From Macrothele yani (Eukaryota; Arthropoda; Arachnida; Araneae; Macrothelidae), in assembly GCA_039090855.1 (NCBI GenBank), contig CM076990.1:202249232-202313231 (forward strand): a stretch of 64,000 bases of DNA, read 5' to 3'. The notes beneath the pieces are model-generated. The model saw nothing but the letters and a program-made list of their open reading frames with translations. It had not been told where the DNA came from and ran no database searches. Both the position numbers and the translations under genes were made by a program. Below, one piece after another: positions 56,075 to 64,000 of this stretch. Position 1 is the first letter of the stretch; every line of letters begins with the position of its first letter.

Positions 56075-57515
56075 ATGCACTACCTGATTAAAAAGACACA
56101 AAGAAATCAATATCTGGACTCTAGTGTGGGATATGCTGAACCTACCACACTTGAGAAGGACGGTCCACCACAGAATCGGCCTGGACCTTCTAAACGGCAC
56201 ATGAGAAAGAGATCTCGACTGAGTGAGTGTAAGATTGGTGTATGGAATACTAGAGGTATATATTGCAAGATGAATGAGGTGATTGAAGAGATGAATACAT
56301 ATAGATTGGATGTGCTGTGTGTAAGTGAAACCAAAAGAAAGGAAATTGAGATAGAAGAAATGAATGGAACGGTGAGTGTGTGGTCTGGAGTATTGGATAA
56401 TGTGAGAGCACAGGCTGGTGTAGGTGTGATTTTAAGTGAAAAGATGAAGAACAACTTGAATCACTATAGCTTCATAAGTAAGAGAATTCTTTGAATTAGT
56501 TTGAAAGTGAAACTTCAGAGAATAGTAATTGTTGTAGTGTATGCTCCTTGTGACTCGGAACCTTCTGATAAGAAAGAAGATTTCTGGAATGAGCTAAAAG
56601 CTGTTTTGAGTCAGTTTGGTGCTAAAGTAAAAGTTATAATAGCAGGGGATTTCAATTCTAGAGTAGGTGGGCAGAATGCTATTTCTGACATAGTTCTGGG
56701 TAAGTTTAATGATCCTTGTGTGAATGATAATGGTGAAAGATTAATTGAATTCTGCATTGAGAATGGTTGTGTGTATCTAATACTTTTTTCAACCACAAGT
56801 ATATCCATACATATACTTGGGAAAATCGTACTATTGGTCAAAAGAGTGTTAGCCGCCCCGGTGGCGCAGTGGTCTAAGCGGTGGCCTCTGACCATTCGTC
56901 CGAAAGGGGTCCGGGTTCGAATTCCGCTCAGGCATGGATGTTGTGTTTGTCTTACGGCACTGGCTCTCTCCCTTCCCTGGAACCGTTGACCCTAAATTAG
57001 GGACGGGCGACTGCTTATAGCCCATTGAGTTGCTCACGGTGGTCGTCAAACCTACAGTACAATACAATCAAAAGAGTGTTATAGATTTTGTTGTCTACGA
57101 TCAGCGTCTGAAACACTTAGTTGTTGACACCCGTGTGATGAAAGGTGCGGATGATGTTGGTTCTGATCATTACTTGGTGGTGTCACGAGTGAAACTGAAT
57201 GTTGGTTGAAGGAATAGGAAGAGGCCCAGAATAGAAAGAATAAAGTTTGAAAGGCTCAGTGAAGATCATCAGCATTATTCTGACTTACTTAGAGAACGAC
57301 TGAAGGAGCTGAAGTCTTGTGAGAGGGATGTAGAAAAGAAATGGGAATGTTTTAAGTACTGTGTTGTCACTGCTGCTGAAGAGGTCTGTGGCACCACAAT
57401 AGTGGGTAACAATAGAGGTGATGCTTGGTGGATTAGTGAGGTTGAAGAGGCAGTAAAGAGAAGAAGGAAGCCTATTTGGGGATGTTACAAGGTAGAATTC
57501 CTGTGGATGAATATC
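56075..57515 (+). pseudogene. RTE APE-type endonuclease (copy C)
   Basis: IGVWNTRGIYCKMNEVIEEM and LDVLCVSETKRKE begin the endonuclease. A stop at 56492 interrupts the frame, which then continues with VVYAPCDSEPSDKKEDFWNE and IIAGDFNSRVGGQN. After the first SINE (56852-57067) come VVDTRVMKGADDVGSDHYLV (the S-D-H motif) and the start of the linker to the RT (GDAWWISEVEEAVKRRRK). The metal-binding Asn, Glu, Asp and His positions are in place. The enzyme would nick target DNA. Confidence 0.8.
56852..57067 (+). mobile_element. tRNA-derived SINE with perfect 14-bp target duplication
   Basis: TCAAAAGAGTGTTA occurs at 56838-56851 and 57068-57081. The body starts with a tRNA-like region: A box TGGCGCAGTGG (56862-56872) and B box GGGTTCGAATT (56913-56923). 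A tRNA-unrelated part and a short tail follow. RNA polymerase III would start from these boxes. Confidence 0.9.
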
Positions 57516-57524
57516 GCTGTAAGA

Positions 57525-57729
57525 AGTGTGAAGTGGTCTAAGGCGCTGGCCTCTGATCATTCGTCCGTAAGGGTCCGGGTTCGAATCCCGGTCAGGCATG
57601 GATGTTGCGTTTGTCTTACGGCACTGGCTCTCTCCCTTCCCTGGAACCAGTGACCCTAAATTAGGGACGGGCGACTGCTTATAGCCCATTGAGTTGCTCA
57701 CGGTGGTCGTTAAACCTCCAACCAAAAAA
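57525..57729 (+). mobile_element. tRNA-derived SINE, second copy (5'-truncated)
   Basis: Highly similar to the SINE at 56852, with the B box GGGTTCGAATCCC intact. The first bases of the tRNA-like part are missing or changed, and it ends in an A-run. It lies where the RTE copy has lost part of its RT. Confidence 0.85.
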
Positions 57730-58610
57730 AATGTCACCATGACTGTTTAATATATTATGGGTGCATGCACGTGTAATGCCAAAATAGATAATACTGGTTT
57801 ATATCTTGGTGACGTGTGTGTGCAGATTGCTGTATGCTGATGACACTGACCTGTTGGCAGAGAGCAAAAGTGAGTTGCAGAGTATGTTGTCTCGGATGTA
57901 CGAAATTTGCATGAATTTCAAACTGAGTATAAATAAGAGAAAAGCCAAAGTTATGGTTTTTGAGAGAGGAACTGGTAGTACTGAATGTAATATATATCTA
58001 AATGGAACAGTGATTGACCAAATGAATGAGTCTGGGTATTTAGGAAGCATGTTTGACACAGAAAACAAATTGGATGGTGAAATTAGTAGGCGTGGGAATT
58101 ATTCATTGAAATTCATGGCTGCTTTGGTTGGTTTTCACAGGAATGTTGTGTTCATAAAGGAGTCCCGCATGGCTGTGTATGAAAGTAATTGTTCGTACTC
58201 TGATGTATGGCAGTGAAACCTGGGTGCTACAGAAGAAACATAGGAGTAGTTTGTGTGATGGAGAAATGCGTTATTTACGAGGGGGGTGTGGCAAGACGCG
58301 TTCTGATTGTGTGAGAAATGCTGTTAGCAAGGTGGAGACTAATATGTTTAGCTGGTTTGGCCATGTTAAAAGAATGAATGATGAAATGCTTACTAAGAAA
58401 ATCTTTTTTAGTCCAAGTGGCAGGAAGGAAAAGTAGAAGAAGGCCAAGGTAGTCATGGGAGGATCAGATTCAGGAGTGTCTGCATGAGAAAAAGATCATG
58501 AGTATGAAGTATAGAAGATCTTGTGTGTGGCGTGTGATGGATGAGAGTGAAGCCTGGGTTGTATGTCAAGATTGCTGTAAATGGAGAAGTTTGATACGGC
58601 AACAGTAAGT
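57730..58610 (+). pseudogene. RTE reverse transcriptase C-terminal part (copy C)
   Basis: It resumes near the MSPWLFN motif and has LLYADDTDLLAES. It carries several frame changes (near 58190 and 58430) and a deletion around 58320 before the GRPRK region. It is more decayed than copies A and B. Confidence 0.75.
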
Positions 58611-58694
58611 AAAAGTTATCTGGTAGTTTGTATTTCTTTGTGAAGCTAACCTCTGAATATCAGAGAACAGCTTAATGATATGTATGTATGTATG

Positions 58695-59504
58695 TGGAGA
58701 AAAAAGTAATCCCATGCAGCAGTTTGTTATACACACGTGTATGCTGCTCACTTAATGACTTTAAGGAATAGAAGTACTGCATGGAAGTTATTAATGTATC
58801 AGTTGTGATGATCTAAGTGCAGCACTATTATTATTATTATTATTATTATTATTTTTTTTTTGCATCTGCCATATCAAAACAGACATATTTTATAATGAAT
58901 TTGTCTGTCAGAAGAAAAAAGTGGGATATTTGTTGTAAAACAGCTTGTAAGAACACATTTTCTGAATAATCATATAATGGTTGCCGTAATATCTTTAACC
59001 ATATCTGAATTTTTGTCATTAAAAAATACAATTTCTGAATTTTTTGTCATTAAAAATATAATTTTCATGATTTCAAATGTTTTTTTCATTTGTTCTTTCC
59101 TTTTACATGTTCAGTAAATTATCAGGAAAATTAGAAAAAATGCTGATGATTTAAAAAATGAATTTGTGTTTAAAGTGACACTGCTCTGGTTAAATCACAC
59201 ACTGCATCAACAAAACATAAATATTGTAAATACACTGAACCATATTTGATGGGATGGATAAGACTTACAGGTTGAGCAAAAAAATTGGTTGATAGTGAAA
59301 TGCACACTGTAGAAATAGCTATGCTAGGAAAGCTTCAAGCTACGTAATGCCTGTAATCCTCATATATCTTGATGACTTAGAGGTTCTTTCATGTCACCAA
59401 GAAATATTTTGTGTGTGTGTGTGTGTGTGTGTTGTACTAGATATTATGCAATTGTTAGAACTGTTGGGGACATGGAGGATATGGGTGAGCACCACTGGTT
59501 GGAG
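58695..59504. other. No recognised gene; microsatellites
   Basis: An ATT run at 58826-58852 and a GT run at 59409-59432. No supported coding frame. Confidence 0.6.
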
Positions 59505-59866
59505 TTATAAATGATTAATGCTATTTATCCCAGGGCAAGCAACTGTTGAAAGGAGATTTAGCATTAATAAAAAAAAATTGAAGTAGAGAACATGAAGGAG
59601 AAATCTTACATATCACAGAGGCTGATCAGAAACAATTGCAGTCAGCTGTGGACAAAAGAAGAAAAACAGAAATAAATTCCACTGAAGTGGAAAGACTAAA
59701 CAACAAGAGAAAATGCATGGAAATAGACATCAAAGAATTACTGAAATCTCCTGATTGCTTTGCCCTGAAAATAGAGGACCATAATAAAATAACTTATGTA
59801 ACTATGTTATGTTCAACAGTTTATGCCGTACAGCAAAAGAAAAGAAAGAGAAATATTTTGAACTAA
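59505..59866 (+). pseudogene. hAT transposase C-terminal fragment
   Basis: The pieces ATVERRFSINKK (hAT dimerisation motif E-R-x-F-S) and EKSYISQRLIRNN, then a Lys/Glu-rich region (KRRKTEINSTEVERLNNKRK), parallel the end of the hAT transposase at 61025-63462 (ADAERGFSVN and a Lys-rich coiled tail). Frames are broken. It is probably an older, deleted relative of the element that follows. Confidence 0.6.
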
Positions 59867-61024
59867 ATAAACTGATACAAGAACAGTGACTGAACTTTAA
59901 TTACTGTATCAAGCATCTATTTTAGTAACATTGTATTGTGTATCTATTCATATTAATAACCAGTTTATGAGAACTATTTCTTGGTTACAATAAATTTACT
60001 GCTTCTTTTTCTAATGGTAGAAACCTTTCCTACTTACTGACATTTTACCAATTTGTGGGAAACTAATATTGACAACAAATTATCTGATTCTACTACTAAC
60101 ATCACATTTTGAGAAACTTAATTGGAGACAAGTTATGGACTTGTGTGGTATTTGCAGGGATCGCATTCCTCCTAAAATTCCTAAAATTCCTAATATTTTG
60201 TGACCCTCCTTAAATTCCTAAAATTAGACCTAAAATTTGCTATTCATCCTAAAATTTTCGTAAGCTTATTTTTATTAAAAACACAACCGTTATTAACGCC
60301 AATAAATTTACCATTACGGTAAGGTAAAAAGACCTGTTATTGTAGAAACACAGCCTATATGCTGTGCTGCTGAAGGGAGGGGAAAATGACGCCATCGAGA
60401 TGCACTTGCTTCGGGGCGGGCGTTCCATTTTTTTGCCTTCGAACAGTTTTCGAGAGTAACAAGAGATCTAAGGGAAAAGGGGAGGGGTCATTTTCACCCC
60501 TGGTTTGCGCTTTGCAGACGAACTCCGTGGCACGCAGAAGATCGTACTTTATTTTTGTACATGCCTTGTGGAACCTCCTCTTTCTGCTGATGTTTTGTTA
60601 TTGTAAACCGCAGGTGGGTGGAAGCAAAGAGGAAACATGTGGTCTCCTTCCGTAACCTCCGGTAATGACGATGGGATGGTAGCTGAGTATTATCTTGGCA
60701 GGCAGTAGAGCACGTGATCATTGACCTTCGATCATGCGTCGGCGACAGCGACCTTCGATGCGCAATATATCTCGGCTCCGACTCGCTTTGACTGAACTTG
60801 CGTGAGATGCGTATGATAGTTTCTGGTTTTACGTCTTTTATGGTGTTCTCTGTGCTGTGTGCAGGTTCAGTTCTCTAGTGGTGACCTGCTTTTTTTTTTT
60901 TTTTTTTTTTCATATCTTCTGACATCCTCGCAGCCAAATTTCGGGAAGTTGTCTGGTTTTGCAATATTGGAACGTGTTTTTGTACTTCCCTTTCATTTTC
61001 TGGTTAGTAATACAAGTGTTTAAG

Positions 61025-63462
61025 ATGCCTAAATCCAAAACGAAATTTCAAGATGCGTGGCTCGCCAAAGAATTGGACGGAGTGAAGTTGAAAGAATGGT
61101 GTTCTGCAACTGAAACAATATTTTCTGCTAAGTGTATATTGTGTTCAGAAATTTTCAACATTTCTAATAGTGGCTTTTCACAAGTAAAAGCGCATCATAA
61201 AGGAAAAAAACATTTGCAGAAATTTCAAAGTAAATTTCAAAATAAGTCCATCCTGAAAGCCTTTGGAGGACGGTATCTTCAGCCCAAAACAAATATTAGT
61301 GAAGTACTGAGTCATGATTTACAGTTGGCTAAAGCCGAAGCATTATGGGCCATGAAAGTTGCTAAGGACAATATGTCTTTTGTTTCATGCACTGAAACAG
61401 TTGAACTTTTCAAAGAAATGTTTCCTGATTCTGCTATTGCAGCCAAAATGCAACTTAAAGAAAAAAAAAAGTTGCTTATGTGATATCACATGGATTGTCA
61501 AAATATTTTGAAGAGGATTTGAAAAAAGACATTGCATCTAGTAGCCCAGGAAAGGTTACTATAGCATTTGATGAAACTACAAATACACAAGTGAAACGGC
61601 AGTTGGATGTGTATCTCAGGTACTGGTCTTCAGAAATAAATTCAGTTTCTTGCCGATACCTAACAAGAGTTTTTCTGGGTCATGCAACAGCAGATATTTT
61701 GCTAAAAGAAATTCTTGATGTGTTATCATCCTTCAATATTTCGTTGAACAGAATTATTTGTGTATCCATGGACAGCCCAAATGTAAATAAGTGCTTTTTA
61801 CGCAAATTCAATGAAGTTGTAAAACAAGAAACAGGCCAGAAATCTTTGGAACTAGGTTTTTGCAACCTGCATGTTGTTAGTAATGCATTTAAAATTTTTT
61901 TGACAAGCTTAAATATAGATTTTGACAAATTTGCTACTGATATGCATTACTTTTTAAAGAGTAGTGCTGCAAGACGAGAGGATTATAAATCTGTCGAGGA
62001 TATAACATTGGTCACTGCCAAATTTCTTTTGCGTCATGTCAGCAACAGATGGTTAACCGTTGGTTCTGTAGCCCAGAGGCTCTTGGATCAATGGCTAAAT
62101 ATTACAGAATATTTTTTAAACTTCTTGCCATCTCAAAAAATATTTGAAAAACAACTGCGCAATTCGGCAAGGTATAAAAGAATTCACTGTTTCCTGAAAA
62201 ATGAGCTTACTCCTTGCTATTTAGCATTAAATTCATTTTCACACCAAAATTTTGAAAAGTTTTCATTATGTTATCAGAGTGAAGAACCAAAAATACACCA
62301 GTTATATTCTGATTTAAATACTTTAATGAGGAATGTTATGGCTCAGTTTATCCAAGATGATGTTATAGCAGGGAAATTTGGAGAAGACCTAAAGAATGTA
62401 GATTTTGAAAACAAAAATTCATGGAAAAAACTAGGGGAGTTAGAAGTTGGTATGAAGACAAAAAATCTCCTCAGGAATGTTCAGGAGACCAGGCAGAAAT
62501 TATTTCTCTTAGATGTAAGATCATCACTAATTGCAACCACAAAATATTTAAAGTCAAATTTGCCATTCTGCAATCAAAAGCTAAGAGACATAGAAGTTTT
62601 AAAGGTAAAAGAACCAAAGAAAGAGTCAACTCAACTTTCAGTCACTGAAGGACTTTCGGAAATAACCAGAATTTCAAGTGTTTTGCATCTTTCTGAGGAA
62701 CAAATTGATAGAGTAAGAGAAGAGTGGAAACTTTTAAATTGCGATAAGCCAACTCTAGATGAACTAGTGAAATTTTCAGAGGAAGGGCATATTCCAGTGC
62801 GGATTGATCATTACTGGCGTAATATATTTAGTATTAAAGACTCTAGCGGAAAAGAAAAATACTCAAATCTTGCTAAACTCATAAAGTCAATTTTAGTTTT
62901 ACCTCATGGTAATGCTGATGCAGAAAGGGGATTTTCGGTTAACACTGCTCTGTTAAGGAAGGACAAGGCTAACTTAAAAGACTCAACTATAACATCATTA
63001 AGAATAGTTAAAGGGGCCATTAAACACTATGGATGTGTAAGTAAAGTTCCCATAACAAGAAATTTGTTAAATAGTGTTTGTGATTCACATAAATTTTATA
63101 AAGAGTATGTTGATAAGCTGAAGGAAGAAGAATCAAAAAAGGTAAAAGAAAGGAAGCAGAAAGAGAGGGAAAATAAGGAAAAGCAGCTAGAGAAAAAAAG
63201 AAAAGCTGAGTTTGATGACAAAATAAAAGAAAATGATGCAGAAATAAATAGACTTAAAAACGACAAAGAAGCCTCCCTAGCAATAATTCAAGAGGGAACA
63301 GAAAGAATGAGAAAAGCTGTAGAAAAACAAAATACTGTTGAAATAGCAGTTGCCTCTAACTTGATCATACAAGGTTCAGCTGAAATAAAGAAAACTGAAA
63401 GTAAATTAGTTGTGGTAGAAGCAGAAAAAGATAGGCTAATCAGGAAGAGGTTAAAACAATAA
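61025..63462 (+). CDS. hAT transposase with one -1 frame change in an A-run
   Basis: The ATG at 61025 gives MPKSKTKFQDAWLAKELDGV. A zinc finger follows (CILCSEIF...HHKGKKH). The frame runs to a stop at 61483. The -1 frame opens before it (KKVAYVISHGLSKYFEEDL) and runs to 63462 without a stop. The switch lies in AAAAAAAAAAG around 61463-61472. Catalytic RNase-H-like parts are VTIAFDETTNTQVKRQLDVY (first Asp) and IICVSMDSPNVNK (second Asp). The dimerisation region is LPHGNADAERGFSVNTALLR, and the last 110 residues are a Lys/Glu coiled coil. About 810 aa in total. The wording resembles KIAA1586-type hAT proteins. Confidence 0.85.
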
Positions 63463-64000
63463 TATGAAAAAAGTAATTCAGTGAACAATTGTACATAGTT
63501 CTTGGTTTTCAATTACCTTTTTAGGATATTATAATTTAATGTGAAACCTGAAAACTTTACTGTGAAAATCGTGAATTGCTTCTGGTTTAACAGCATATTA
63601 ATGTTCAAAGTGAAACTTGAATGTGGTAAATATACTTGAATATGATAATAACACGTGAAAAGATAAGAACTGAACATTAGAAGTAAATCATACTTAAACT
63701 TTAGACATTAGACGTTATGCAAAAAATTTGGGTGTTAACTTCGACCATATATACTAATGGACTGCACATTGGCAATAGCTGCATCAAAGCCGCCATGGCT
63801 CAAACATTGGGCACGTCATCATCAGACTCCAAATTTCGTGTAAAAATGCTGTTATGATTACTAATTTACGCTGCAGAACTTCAGTGTTTTCGGTGTATTA
63901 TGTGAATGCGCCTCATATATAATGAAAACTCTTCAGGTAAGTTTACTTATGAGCTATATACATGCATGATCGGGTTGTTTACATTTTGTGATTTATAATG
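63463..64000. other. No recognised gene
   Basis: Sequence after the hAT transposase, possibly its 3' UTR. A GC-richer stretch near 63780-63830 has no recognisable frame. Confidence 0.5.

Larger units (their letters stand above)
56075..58694 (+). mobile_element. RTE-type LINE, copy C (internally deleted, two SINEs)
   Basis: It begins at or before 56075 and ends with the ATGT tail at 58694. It keeps the endonuclease and the last part of the RT but has lost the RT between about 57730 and the GCVMSPW region. Two tRNA-derived SINEs interrupt it. It is the only copy here showing the family's endonuclease. Confidence 0.8.
60155..64000 (+). mobile_element. hAT transposon, nearly intact (right end outside window or not seen)
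   Basis: The left end is CAGGGATCGCATTCC (60155-60169), an Ac-type hAT terminus followed by repeated CCTAAAATTC words. The transposase follows at 61025-63462. No matching right TIR was found up to 64000, so the element either continues beyond the window or its right end is lost. Confidence 0.6.

Noticed and set aside
56852..56935. Possible tRNA gene from A and B boxes
   Set aside because: It is the head of a SINE with a tRNA-unrelated body and a target duplication. The acceptor stem is not complementary.
59409..59432. GT dinucleotide run
   Set aside because: An ordinary microsatellite, noted only as such.
1..64000. CRISPR arrays, operons, bacterial promoters or a new defence-like gene system
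   Set aside because: The window is a metazoan intron-and-transposon landscape. Repeats are explained by elements, palindromes and microsatellites, and no cluster of cooperating non-transposon genes is visible.

Overview
The window comes from an AT-rich animal nuclear genome, most likely an arthropod. It combines a spliced host gene with very large introns, Tc1/mariner, rosa-like (DD41D), hAT, Helitron-like, Penelope-like (PLE), RTE and I-clade elements, and a tRNA-derived SINE. I cannot name the species. Almost every recognisable open frame belongs to a transposable element, and most are broken.

The host gene is an RBM34/Nop12-type nucleolar RNA-binding protein on the + strand. A large Lys-rich exon (12586-14052) ends at the start of the first RRM. 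The RRM continues in a 60-nt exon (43925-43984) and a third short exon (54958-55001). The two introns are about 29.9 kb and 11.0 kb. Further exons must lie outside the window or were not recognised.

Layout. 1-6.0 kb: RTE LINE copy, Tc1 remnant, and a BED-finger hAT remnant split by a Tc1. 6.9-11.8 kb: PLE remnant split by a TIR element that itself carries a mariner, with a 0.8-kb palindrome holding hammerhead-like ribozyme motifs. 12.6-14.05 kb: host exon. 14.3-37.2 kb (intron): two inverted copies of a non-coding TIR element with 8-bp target duplications. Between them lies a non-autonomous hAT carrying a full-length I-clade LINE with a 13-bp target duplication. 37.4-38.85 kb: palindromic PLE pair. 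40.4-43.6 kb: Tc1 with a DD41D element inside. 43.9 kb: host exon. 44.5-49.4 kb: two Tc1 elements, one carrying a Helitron-like element. 49.5-51.6 kb: head-to-head PLE palindrome with two intact-looking hammerhead motifs. 52.6-54.6 kb: hAT-like element with a nested RTE. 54.96 kb: host exon. 56-58.7 kb: RTE hit by two SINEs. 59.5-63.5 kb: a hAT C-terminal fragment and a nearly intact hAT transposase with one -1 frame change in an A-run.

The most notable signals are the hammerhead-like ribozymes repeated in three separate PLE palindromes, the nested insertions that can be dated relative to one another by target duplications, and the pattern of -1 frame breaks in otherwise intact frames. I found no rRNA, functional tRNA gene, CRISPR array or new gene system.
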